This document shows positions 1-5,022 of a stretch of 7,258 bases of DNA, in pieces. The DNA is from Aquificaceae bacterium (GTDB taxonomy: Bacteria > Aquificota > Aquificia > Aquificales > Aquificaceae). The DNA lies in contig JANWYC010000047.1 in the NCBI GenBank assembly GCA_025057245.1, positions 1-7,258 on the forward strand, read 5' to 3'. Position numbers and translations under genes: made by a program. Under the pieces are notes generated by a model. It saw only the letters and a program-made list of their open reading frames with translations, made no database searches and had not been told where the DNA came from. Every line of letters starts with the position of its first letter. Position 1 is the stretch's first letter.

Positions 1-241
1 TACCCATAGACATAAGGGATTTTCCTACAAGGTATAACTTTTTAAGCACTTTGGAATTAAGTTCCTTTTCAAACAGAGTTCCAATTATTGCGTTTATTCT
101 CCTGTTCAGCTTATGCTCATAGCGGGCTATGTATTCCTCTGGGAGCTCTTTTAACAGTAAGCTTGCAAAAATATTCCTTAACTTCAAGGCGTGCACATCA
201 GTAGACTCATGTAAATGAAGGCTCTTTACTTGCCTCCCCAT
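1..241 (-). CDS. Unrecognised protein, N-terminal part (cut by left edge)
   Basis: An open frame of 80 codons reads from an ATG at 241-239 to the left edge without a stop. The protein starts MGRQVKSLHLHESTDVHALK and continues as a charged, leucine-rich, probably helical soluble segment with KELPEEYIARYEHKLNRR near residues 33-50 and a basic, hydrophobic stretch after it. I do not recognise the family and assign no function. No signal peptide or membrane span is visible in this part. The ATG was chosen because it is the first in-frame start and sits 8 bases after a perfect TATAAT (255-250 on this strand), the same arrangement as at ppx and motA. No Shine-Dalgarno precedes it, although GGGGAGG lies within its first codons. 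It is divergent from accD across about 356 bases. The codon-like composition and the promoter make a real gene likely, but the C-terminal part is needed for identification. Confidence 0.7.
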   Translation of the reverse strand, partial: MGRQVKSLHLHESTDVHALKLRNIFASLLLKELPEEYIARYEHKLNRRINAIIGTLFEKELNSKVLKKLYLVGKSLMSMG

Positions 242-249
242 ATCTTAAA

Positions 250-255
250 ATTATA
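250..255 (-). promoter_or_regulatory. -10 element of the left-edge gene
   Basis: A perfect TATAAT on the minus strand is separated from the ATG by 8 bases, so transcription would begin within about 2 bases of the start codon. The hexamer at -35 spacing (TACACA, 278-273, 17-base spacer) matches the consensus at only 4 of 6 positions. Seen in sequence; promoter activity is inferred. Confidence 0.5.
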
Positions 256-287
256 GTATAAAAGCAGACTTTTGTGTAGAGTTTTTA

Positions 288-475
288 GAGAACGTTTTAG
301 GTTGTTTGACAGGCATACTACCGTTTTGTATAAAAATACTCTCTAAGGCTCGATGTCCCGCTACTTCAGAATTTGAGTCTAACTTTCACAGGAGCTAACA
401 AAGCCCATATGAGTTAGAACCGAGAGGCTTATTAGATATTAGACATGGCACTTTGGAGGAATTTAAAACGTTCTC
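288..475 (+). ncRNA. Candidate structured RNA element (nested inverted repeats)
   Basis: GAGAACGTTTTA (288-299) and its exact reverse complement (464-475) frame 188 bases. On the plus-strand RNA the pairing extends inward to 303/460 with two G-U pairs. Nested inside are AATA/TATT (335-338 with 437-440), TCT/AGA (340-342 with 434-436), TAAG/CTTA (344-347 with 428-431), CTCG/CGAG (349-352 with 421-424) and an apical 8-bp helix (378-385 with 411-418, one G-U). The wobbles fit the plus strand better than the minus strand. The shape, a closing stem, open middle and long apical stem, resembles 6S RNA in outline only; no sequence match to 6S was recognised. A strong promoter lies inside the element at 306-334, so a transcript from that promoter would contain only the apical part, with its 5' end near the base of that helix. 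Folding was done by eye without energies. Confidence 0.3.
306..334 (+). promoter_or_regulatory. Strong sigma-70-type promoter upstream of accD
   Basis: TTGACA (306-311), a 17-base spacer and TATAAA (329-334) form a near-consensus housekeeping promoter, the best match in the window. Start of transcription would be around 340-342, leaving about 257 bases before the accD ATG. It may serve the accD operon with a long leader, or a separate small RNA. Activity is inferred from sequence only. Confidence 0.6.
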
Positions 476-481
476 ATTTCT

Positions 482-520
482 GAGAGGCATGTTTCACACC
501 GCATACACTTTGTGCCTTTC
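482..520 (+). other. Stem-loop in accD upstream region
   Basis: GAGAGGCA (482-489) can pair with TGCCTTTC (513-520) in an 8-bp stem containing one G-U pair, with a 23-base loop. A smaller competing hairpin, TCTCA/TGAGA with a TTTC loop, lies at 472-485. Neither is followed by a T run, so neither looks like a classical intrinsic terminator. They could form mutually exclusive structures in a leader RNA. Confidence 0.3.
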
Positions 521-529
521 TATGTCAAA

Positions 530-550
530 ATGCTTAGTTACGATGCTTAG
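530..550 (+). repeat. Direct repeat pair ATGCTTAG, possible operator
   Basis: ATGCTTAG occurs at 530-537 and 543-550 with a 13-base period, and a related AGCTTAG lies at 588-594 between the proximal -10 element and the accD start codon. The pair sits just upstream of the proximal accD promoter, where an activator or repressor could bind. No known regulator motif was recognised, and chance cannot be excluded for such short repeats. Confidence 0.3.
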
Positions 551-557
551 CTTTACT

Positions 558-587
558 TTGGTATCTAACCAAGAACTGAAGTAAAAT
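558..587 (+). promoter_or_regulatory. Proximal accD promoter candidate
   Basis: TTGGTA (558-563), an 18-base spacer and TAAAAT (582-587) precede the accD ATG by 10 bases. A start of transcription near 593-594 would give an almost leaderless message, which fits the weak ribosome binding site (only AGG, three bases from the ATG). Confidence 0.4.
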
Positions 588-597
588 AGCTTAGGCG

Positions 598-1431
598 ATG
601 GGTTTTCTTGAACGTTTTAGAAAGAAAGAACAGAAGGAGGTTCTCTGGACAAAGTGTGACAGCTGTAAGTCCCTTTTGTATATACCTGAAATTAAAGCAA
701 ACCTCGGCGTTTGCCCTCGTTGTCAGCACCACTTTAGCCTGTCCGCAAAGGAGAGGTTGGAACATCTTCTTGAAAACTACAAACTTCTGTTTGAAAACAT
801 AAAGCCTACAGACCCTCTGAACTTCAAAGACAGCAAAGCGTACAAAGACAGACTAAAGCAGGCACAGGAGCAGAGCGGACTTTCTGAAGCCATGCTCGTA
901 GCGGAGGGCATGCTTTTTGACGAAAGGGTAGTGTTAGCGGTCATGGACTTTAGTTTTATAGGCGGTAGTATGGGTTCTGTGGTGGGCGAGAGGTTCTATA
1001 GAGCGTGCAAGCACGCAAGCGAGGAAGGCATTCCACTTATATCGGTGATAACCTCTGGCGGTGCGCGCATGCAGGAGGGCATACTTTCTCTGATGCAGAT
1101 GGCAAAGACTTCCATAGGTGTGGGCTATCTAAAGCAAAAGAGTTTGCCTTACATAACCGTTCTTACAGACCCTACTACGGGCGGTGTATCCGCCAGCTTC
1201 GCCTTTCTGGGTGATATTATCATCGCAGAACCTAAGGCTCTTATAGGTTTTGCTGGTCCGAGGGTCATAGAGCAGACTATAAAGCAACAACTACCAGAAG
1301 GCTTTCAGAGAGCTGAGTTCCTCCTTGAAAAGGGTATGGTGGATATGGTGGTGCATCGCAAAGAGCTAAAGGAGACACTACATCAGCTTGTAAAGTTTGC
1401 TACTTACTGGAGAAGGTATGTGGAGCTTTGA
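598..1431 (+). CDS. accD: Acetyl-CoA carboxylase carboxyltransferase subunit beta
   Basis: AccD pairs with AccA in the cytoplasm to transfer the carboxyl group from carboxybiotin on AccB to acetyl-CoA, giving malonyl-CoA for fatty acid synthesis. The 277-residue protein has the usual family length. A four-cysteine zinc ribbon is visible (C20, C23, C39, C42), as in AccD proteins that bind nucleic acid and the AccA partner. The crotonase-like carboxyltransferase core follows: GGSMGSVVGE (122-131), SGGARMQEG (153-161), DPTTGGVSAS (191-200) and EPKALIGFAGPRV (211-223), the region forming the oxyanion hole and acetyl-CoA pocket. The start at 598 gives a normal N-terminus (MGFLERFRKK). It has only a weak AGG upstream but a TAAAAT 10 bases before it. 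accA is not in the window. It is the first gene of an operon and overlaps scpA by 14 bases, suggesting translational coupling. Identification is secure. Confidence 0.97.
   Translation: MGFLERFRKKEQKEVLWTKCDSCKSLLYIPEIKANLGVCPRCQHHFSLSAKERLEHLLENYKLLFENIKPTDPLNFKDSKAYKDRLKQAQEQSGLSEAMLVAEGMLFDERVVLAVMDFSFIGGSMGSVVGERFYRACKHASEEGIPLISVITSGGARMQEGILSLMQMAKTSIGVGYLKQKSLPYITVLTDPTTGGVSASFAFLGDIIIAEPKALIGFAGPRVIEQTIKQQLPEGFQRAEFLLEKGMVDMVVHRKELKETLHQLVKFATYWRRYVEL
1409..1412 (+). promoter_or_regulatory. scpA ribosome binding site (decides the start)
   Basis: GGAG lies 5 bases before ATG 1418, inside the accD coding region. It favours this ATG over the in-frame TTG at 1397, which has no purine-rich sequence at proper distance. 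Confidence 0.6.
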
Positions 1432-2041
1432 AGAGGAGCATCCCTTTGCCCTTGCCTACAAGCTGGTGGAGGAAGGCAAACTTGACCCGTGGGATGTGGA
1501 CATATCAACCCTTGCTAAGGCTTACATGGAGGAGATTAAAAGGCTTGAACTACTTGACCTGAGAGTGCCTGCCAGAGCAGTTTTAGCCGCCTCTTTCCTT
1601 TTGAAAAAACAGACTGAGGCTCTTTTCCCTGAGCCGAAACAAAAAAGGGAAAGGAAAAAGCTAACACTTCAGGAAATTGTGGAGCAGTTTGAAAGCCAGC
1701 AGGAAAACCTTGAGGAGGAGTTAAGCGAAAAGTTAGAGAAGGTTAGGAAGGCTATAAGAAAAGTGCATGTAGGTGTGAGGAAGGAAAGAAGAAGGGAGAG
1801 AAAGTTTCCAGTTCACATATCAAAGTTTGAAGATGCCCTCGCAGAGCTGAGAGAGCTTTTAAAAGGTAGTGGAGCGAGTTTTTCTTTCTACGATTTAGTT
1901 CTCAGTAAGAATATAGTTCCTTATCTTATGGCTCTTATGGTCATGTATCAAGAGGGTGAGGTGAACATAAGGCAGGAAAAACCTTACTCAGACCTTATAA
2001 TAGAGTGCTTAGGAGTTGGAAATGATAGAGCTGAAGTTTAA
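1418..2041 (+). CDS. scpA: Segregation and condensation protein A (kleisin)
   Basis: ScpA is the kleisin that bridges the two SMC ATPase heads and, with ScpB, forms the bacterial condensin that organises and separates chromosomes. The 207-residue protein (from ATG 1418) has the N-terminal kleisin helices with [22 protein letters not shown] (residues 8-29) and [22 protein letters not shown] strongly charged, probably coiled linker rich in Lys and Glu (about 71-130) comes next. The C-terminal winged-helix segment has [22 protein letters not shown] and would bind the SMC head. The LDPWDVDI motif and the lack of the typical bacterial FEGPLDLLL start resemble archaeal ScpA. scpB and smc are not in the window. 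The gene overlaps accD by 14 bases and hisIE by 20, so its last codons ([11 protein letters not shown]) share sequence with the hisIE ribosome binding site and start. Confidence in the family is high; the archaeal affinity is an impression to be tested. Confidence 0.9.
   Translation: MWSFEEEHPFALAYKLVEEGKLDPWDVDISTLAKAYMEEIKRLELLDLRVPARAVLAASFLLKKQTEALFPEPKQKRERKKLTLQEIVEQFESQQENLEEELSEKLEKVRKAIRKVHVGVRKERRRERKFPVHISKFEDALAELRELLKGSGASFSFYDLVLSKNIVPYLMALMVMYQEGEVNIRQEKPYSDLIIECLGVGNDRAEV
2011..2015 (+). promoter_or_regulatory. hisIE ribosome binding site (decides the start)
   Basis: AGGAG lies 6 bases before ATG 2022, within the end of scpA. It favours ATG 2022 over the in-frame TTG at 2016, which directly touches the AGGAG and so cannot use it. 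Confidence 0.7.
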
Positions 2042-2639
2042 TCAGGAAGGGCTTATTCCCGTGATAGCTCAAGATTACGCAACTGGTGAGGTGAGGATGT
2101 TTGCGTGGGCTAACAGGGAGGCTATAGAGAAAACACTGCAGACAGGCTACGCATACTACTACTCTAGGTCAAGGAAGGCTCTTTGGAAAAAGGGTGAGAC
2201 CTCCGGAGAACTCCAGAGGGTCCTGGAGATAAGGGTGGACTGCGACCAAGATGTGCTTCTGTATGTGGTGGAGCAGGAGAGCAACAGAGCCTGCCACACT
2301 GGTGAAAGAAACTGCTTTTTTACAGACATTGAAGGCAAAGAAGCAAAAAAGGTTCTTCCTTTTGAGAGCCTTCAGAGGCTTCAAGAGGTTATAGAGAGCA
2401 GGCTTCGTGAGATGCCAGAAGGCTCATACACCGTAAAGCTATACAGAGAAGGAGAAGACAGGATACTACAAAAGTTTGGGGAGGAGGCTATAGAGACGCT
2501 TATAGCTTTAAAGAGAGGTGTTAAAGAGGAGATAAAGGCGGAGACCGCAGACATGTTCTACCACTTGGTGCTTTTGCTTACTCTGAAGGGAATAAGGGTT
2601 CAAGAGGTTTTTGAGGAGCTTGCTAACAGGCTTGGTTAA
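2022..2639 (+). CDS. hisIE: Bifunctional phosphoribosyl-AMP cyclohydrolase / phosphoribosyl-ATP pyrophosphatase
   Basis: HisIE catalyses steps two and three of histidine synthesis in the cytoplasm: the HisE part removes pyrophosphate from phosphoribosyl-ATP and the HisI part opens the purine ring of phosphoribosyl-AMP. The 205-residue fusion matches the usual length. HisI is N-terminal, with WKKGETSGE (55-63), the metal site DCDQD (73-77) and [10 protein letters not shown] (90-99). Cys74, Cys91 and Cys98 are the expected zinc ligands and Asp73/75/77 the magnesium ligands. HisE follows from about residue 112, with [21 protein letters not shown] and the acidic helices EEAIET and EIKAETAD that hold the nucleotide pyrophosphatase metal site. 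All key residues appear intact. The gene overlaps scpA by 20 bases with its AGGAG inside scpA, so coupling is likely. No other his gene lies nearby, which fits the scattered pathways of Aquificales. Identification is secure. Confidence 0.96.
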   Translation: MIELKFNQEGLIPVIAQDYATGEVRMFAWANREAIEKTLQTGYAYYYSRSRKALWKKGETSGELQRVLEIRVDCDQDVLLYVVEQESNRACHTGERNCFFTDIEGKEAKKVLPFESLQRLQEVIESRLREMPEGSYTVKLYREGEDRILQKFGEEAIETLIALKRGVKEEIKAETADMFYHLVLLLTLKGIRVQEVFEELANRLG

Positions 2640-2648
2640 CATTATGAT
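2620..2648 (+). promoter_or_regulatory. Internal promoter candidate for nfeD
   Basis: TTGCTA (2620-2625), a 17-base spacer and TATGAT (2643-2648) lie across the end of hisIE. Exactly 8 bases, mostly a T run (eight T in a row at 2648-2655), separate the -10 from the nfeD ATG. nfeD has no Shine-Dalgarno sequence, so it may be made from a leaderless message as well as from operon read-through. Confidence 0.4.
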
Positions 2649-2656
2649 TTTTTTTC

Positions 2657-3913
2657 ATGAGGCTCTTGCTTTTACTTTTTCTCCTGCTGAACTTTGCCAG
2701 TGCAAAGGTATTTGTGGTTCAGTGGAAGGAAGCGGTAAGCCCGCTTATGGTAGACCACATAAAAAGAAGCCTTCAGAAGGCGGAGAAGGAGGGTGGAACT
2801 CTGTTCTTGCTCGAATTGGACACGCCGGGTGGTTTAGAGTCTTCCATGAGAGAGGTGGTTCAGGAGTTTCAAAGAACTCCCTTTCCAGTAGTGGTTTACG
2901 TGTATCCACCCGGAGGTCGTGCCGCCTCCGCAGGTGCCATAATAACCATCTCCGCAGACATAGCAGTTATGGCACCAGGCACCAACATTGGTGCTGCAAC
3001 GCCAGTTCAAGTAAGTGGTGAAAACGTAGAAAAGGACGTGAAGCAAAAAGTTATGCAGGACATGTTAGCCTTTGTGAGGAGTATAGCAAAGGAAAAGGGT
3101 AGGAACTCAAAGGTGGTGGAGAAGATGATAACAGAAGCGGTGTCCCTTACGCCAGAAGAGGCTTTGTGGAATAAGGTTATAGACCTTATAGCGGAGAACA
3201 GAGCGGAGCTCTTGAAGAGCATAGAAGGTAGGGTGGTAAAAAAGCACGGCAAGGAGCTAACCATAAAGACCACTGGAGTCCAAGTGGTAGAGGTGGAAAA
3301 GAACCTTAAGGAAGAGCTCCTTAGCCTTATAACAAACCCGACACTTGCCTACATGCTACTTCTCATAGGCTTTTATGGCATTTTCTTTGAACTTTACAAC
3401 CCAGGCACCATCATACCGGGTGCGGTAGGTGTGATATGTCTTCTTCTGGGTCTTTACGGTCTTGGGGTTATAGGCGTTAACTGGTTAGGGCTTTTGTTAG
3501 TTCTGGCTGGGCTCTTGCTTTTAGCACTTGAGCTTATAACTCCTGCTTTTGGAGGTCTTGCCTTAGCAGGTGCTATAGCTCTTGCTTTGGGTTCTCTCAT
3601 TCTCATAAGCCCAGATTCTCCCTACGGAGATATACCTATAAGCACCATAGCGGTTATGGTTGGTTTCACCGTTGCTTTTTTCCTGTTTGCAGGCAGGCTG
3701 GGTATAAAAGCTCAGAAGAGTAAGAAGATGTTGGGTGTGGAAGGTCTTATAGGTATGCAGGGTGAGGCTTACACAGACTTTGAGGGGGGTAAGGGCAAGG
3801 TGTTCCTAAACGGTGAACTGTGGAATGCGGTTAGTCAAGAGCCTATAAGGAAGGGAGAGAGCGTTTTAGTGGAGGAAGTCAAAGGCATGGTGCTTAAGGT
3901 AAGAAAAGTTTAA
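2657..3913 (+). CDS. nfeD: NfeD-type membrane serine protease (ClpP class), long form
   Basis: Long NfeD proteins are membrane-bound ClpP-fold serine proteases that, in studied archaeal relatives, cleave the tail of stomatin/slipin proteins. The 418-residue protein has a signal peptide (MRLLLLLFLLLNFASA, cleavage likely after Ala16). An outward-facing protease domain follows with DTPGG (55-59), PPGGRAASAGA (84-94, probable nucleophile Ser91) and Lys131 in KQKVMQD as the probable dyad lysine by spacing to the Ser/Lys dyad of the archaeal enzyme. About five hydrophobic segments lie near 230-247, 253-273, 276-294, 299-318 and 328-346, with the conserved NPGTIIPGAVG turn. The C-terminus (about 352-418) is an OB-fold-like NfeD domain. 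The gene starts 17 bases after hisIE without a ribosome binding site. The usual slipin partner does not follow; its stop codon is one base from tRNA-Ser on the other strand. Family assignment is confident; substrate unknown. Confidence 0.93.
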   Translation: MRLLLLLFLLLNFASAKVFVVQWKEAVSPLMVDHIKRSLQKAEKEGGTLFLLELDTPGGLESSMREVVQEFQRTPFPVVVYVYPPGGRAASAGAIITISADIAVMAPGTNIGAATPVQVSGENVEKDVKQKVMQDMLAFVRSIAKEKGRNSKVVEKMITEAVSLTPEEALWNKVIDLIAENRAELLKSIEGRVVKKHGKELTIKTTGVQVVEVEKNLKEELLSLITNPTLAYMLLLIGFYGIFFELYNPGTIIPGAVGVICLLLGLYGLGVIGVNWLGLLLVLAGLLLLALELITPAFGGLALAGAIALALGSLILISPDSPYGDIPISTIAVMVGFTVAFFLFAGRLGIKAQKSKKMLGVEGLIGMQGEAYTDFEGGKGKVFLNGELWNAVSQEPIRKGESVLVEEVKGMVLKVRKV

Positions 3914-3914
3914 A

Positions 3915-4004
3915 CGGAGAGGGCGGGATTCGAACCCGCGGTGCGGGGTTTGCCCGCACACAGCATTTCCAGTGCTGCACCTTCGGCCACTCGGTCACCT
4001 CTCC
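3915..4004 (-). tRNA. tRNA-Ser (anticodon GGA)
   Basis: On the minus strand the acceptor arm GGAGAGG (4004-3998) pairs perfectly with CCTCTCC (3922-3916), and the discriminator base is G (3915). The anticodon stem CAGCA/TGCTG encloses the loop CTGGAAA, giving anticodon GGA (3970-3968) for UCC and UCU codons. A long variable arm with a GTGCGGG/CCCGCAC-type stem identifies a class II serine tRNA, and the T arm GCGGG-TTCGAAT-CCCGC is intact. The 90-base gene does not encode the 3' CCA, which must be added by CCA transferase. Its 3' end lies one base from the nfeD stop codon on the opposite strand, and its 5' end is 24 bases from the divergent ppx start. Confidence 0.97.
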
Positions 4005-4014
4005 TTTAGCTGGA

Positions 4015-4026
4015 TATAATTATAAT
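4015..4026. promoter_or_regulatory. Overlapping divergent -10 elements for tRNA-Ser and ppx
   Basis: TATAATTATAAT contains TATAAT twice on the plus strand (4015-4020, 4021-4026) and once on the minus strand (4024-4019). The first plus copy is 8 bases before the ppx ATG; the minus copy is 14 bases before the tRNA 5' end, fitting a start about 7-8 bases upstream of the mature tRNA. The -35 regions would lie inside the opposing genes and are weak matches (CGGTCA for ppx). Two polymerases could not occupy the site at once. Confidence 0.6.
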
Positions 4027-4028
4027 AG

Positions 4029-4934
4029 ATGAAAATCGCCAGTATAGATGTAGGTTCTTACTCTGTAAGACTCTGTGTTGCCAGTGTAGACGGTGGGTTT
4101 GAAATTGTTCACGAAGAGGGAAACATAACCGCCTTAGCCACGAACTTAAAAGAAGAGAACCTTTTAAAAGAGGACAGGATACAAGAAACCATAGCCACTG
4201 TAAAGAGGTTTGTTAATAAGGCTAAAGACTTAGGTGCGGAGCGCATAAAAATAGTAGGCACGGAGGCTCTCAGAAGGGCAAGAAACTCAGAGGAGTTTTT
4301 AGACAGGTTAGAGGAGGCTACCGGTCAAAGGTTAAAGGTCATAACGCCAGAAGAGGAGGGTAAATACGCCTTCCTTTCAGTTGCTTACTCTCTTAAGCCA
4401 GAGGGCAAGTTCTGCATCATAGACCAAGGTGGAGGTTCCACCGAGTTTGTGTGTGGAAGTGGCTACCAGATAGAGAGCTTAACTTCCTTTCCCTTTGGCA
4501 TAGTGAACCTTACGGAGGAGTTCATACAAAGCGACCCACCTAAGAACTACGAGCTGGAGTCTCTTAAAAACTTTTTAGACGAACACATAAAGACTGTGGT
4601 TCAACCCTGTCAGGAGCTCATCGGTCTTGGTGGCACTATAACCACCATAGCGGCCATTGAATACGGCGTGTATCCATACTCTGGTGAGCTGGTGCATGGC
4701 AAAAGCCTTTCCATTGACAGGCTTATGTTCTGGCTTGAGACATTGAGTTCAATGAACGAAACTCAGAGAGTTAGCACCTTTCCACACATAGAACCAAAGC
4801 GGGCAGGGGTCATAATCCCGGGACTTGTTATTTTTTACAGGAGCATGCTACTTTTTGGAAAGGATAGCATAAAGGTAAGCGACTGGGGTCTAAAGGAAGG
4901 TTTGCTTGTTGAAGAGCTTTTAAATGGTTTATAA
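4029..4934 (+). CDS. ppx: Exopolyphosphatase / guanosine pentaphosphate phosphatase, short two-domain form
   Basis: Ppx/GppA enzymes remove terminal phosphate from polyphosphate or convert pppGpp to ppGpp, linking phosphate storage and the stringent response. The 301-residue protein has the acetate/sugar kinase/Hsp70/actin fold: the phosphate-1 loop DVGSYSVRL (7-15), a TEALRRARN segment (78-86), the catalytic-Glu region ITPEEEGK (105-112) and the phosphate-2 loop DQGGGSTEF (132-140). An adenosine-type LGGTITT motif comes in the C-terminal half. It ends after the two actin-like domains and lacks the C-terminal HD-like domains of the enteric enzymes (about 500 residues). In this it matches the roughly 300-residue Aquifex protein of known structure. 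Sequence alone does not settle which substrate is used. The start has no ribosome binding site but a TATAAT 8 bases upstream. The stop codon overlaps the -10 element for the next tRNA. Confidence 0.92.
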   Translation: MKIASIDVGSYSVRLCVASVDGGFEIVHEEGNITALATNLKEENLLKEDRIQETIATVKRFVNKAKDLGAERIKIVGTEALRRARNSEEFLDRLEEATGQRLKVITPEEEGKYAFLSVAYSLKPEGKFCIIDQGGGSTEFVCGSGYQIESLTSFPFGIVNLTEEFIQSDPPKNYELESLKNFLDEHIKTVVQPCQELIGLGGTITTIAAIEYGVYPYSGELVHGKSLSIDRLMFWLETLSSMNETQRVSTFPHIEPKRAGVIIPGLVIFYRSMLLFGKDSIKVSDWGLKEGLLVEELLNGL

Positions 4935-4935
4935 T
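4906..4935 (+). promoter_or_regulatory. Promoter of tRNA-Met within the end of ppx
   Basis: TTGTTG (4906-4911), an 18-base spacer and a perfect TATAAT (4930-4935) overlap the last codons and stop codon of ppx. The -10 ends 13 bases before the tRNA, matching the 14-base distance at tRNA-Ser and implying a leader of about 7 bases. Confidence 0.55.
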
Positions 4936-4948
4936 TTATACAAACTTA

Positions 4949-5022
4949 GGCGGCGTAGCTCAGCTGGTTAGAGCGGAGATCTCATAAGTCTCAGGTCGGA
5001 GGTTCGAGTCCTCCCGCCGCCA
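4949..5022 (+). tRNA. tRNA-Met (anticodon CAT), probably elongator
   Basis: A complete cloverleaf of 74 bases: acceptor GGCGGCG/CGCCGCC (4949-4955 with 5015-5021), D arm GCTC/GAGC, anticodon stem GAGAT/GTCTC (one G-U) with loop CTCATAA and anticodon CAT (4983-4985), variable AGGTC, T arm GGAGG-TTCGAGT-CCTCC and discriminator A (5022). No CCA is encoded. The G1-C72 pair and the absence of three G-C pairs in the anticodon stem exclude the initiator. CAT could also be the lysidine-modified tRNA-Ile2; the overall resemblance to GGCGGCGTAGCTCAGCTGG-type bacterial elongator Met tRNAs favours Met. The next base, 5023, is already the end of the ligase stop codon on the other strand. Confidence 0.93.

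Larger units (their letters stand above)
242..597. other. Gene-free region upstream of accD
   Basis: This 356-base stretch separates the divergent left-edge gene and accD and contains no convincing protein gene. It holds the minus-strand -10 element at 250-255, a strong plus-strand promoter (306-334), a 12-bp perfect inverted repeat framing about 188 bases (288-299 and 464-475), several nested complementary segments, a stem-loop at 482-520, two copies of ATGCTTAG 13 bases apart (530-550) and a second promoter just before accD (558-587). It is therefore dense in potential regulatory sequence. It may encode a small RNA or the leader of the accD operon. I could not match it to a known riboswitch, 4.5S RNA, tmRNA or CRISPR pattern. 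Confidence 0.6.

Noticed and set aside
352..376. Seven-codon leader peptide MSRYFRI just after the strong upstream promoter
   Set aside because: Too short to judge, and there is no run of regulatory codons linked to fatty acid synthesis.
480..485. CTGAGA, a hallmark of the TPP riboswitch
   Set aside because: The other conserved TPP blocks are absent nearby, and accD is not a thiamine gene.
500..528. Minus-strand promoter TTGACA-N17-TATGCG reading towards the left-edge gene
   Set aside because: The -35 is perfect but the -10 matches at only three positions; the left-edge gene has a perfect TATAAT right at its start.
489..584. Small open frame of 31 codons starting MFHTAYTLCL upstream of accD
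   Set aside because: The start codon has purines too close to act as a ribosome binding site, the composition is not gene-like for this organism and it crosses the repeat and promoter elements; a peptide cannot be excluded but is not supported.
242..597. CRISPR array in the accD upstream region
   Set aside because: The repeats are too short (8-12 bases), few and unequally spaced; no 25-37 base direct repeats with spacers exist.
2648..2655. T8 run as an intrinsic terminator after hisIE
   Set aside because: Only a weak 4-bp hairpin (TAAC/GTTA) precedes it, and nfeD begins directly afterwards, so initiation signals explain it better.
2611..3021. 136-codon plus-strand frame overlapping the start of nfeD
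   Set aside because: It is an out-of-frame shadow rich in Arg, Ser, Gly and His, while the nfeD frame has a signal peptide and all protease motifs.
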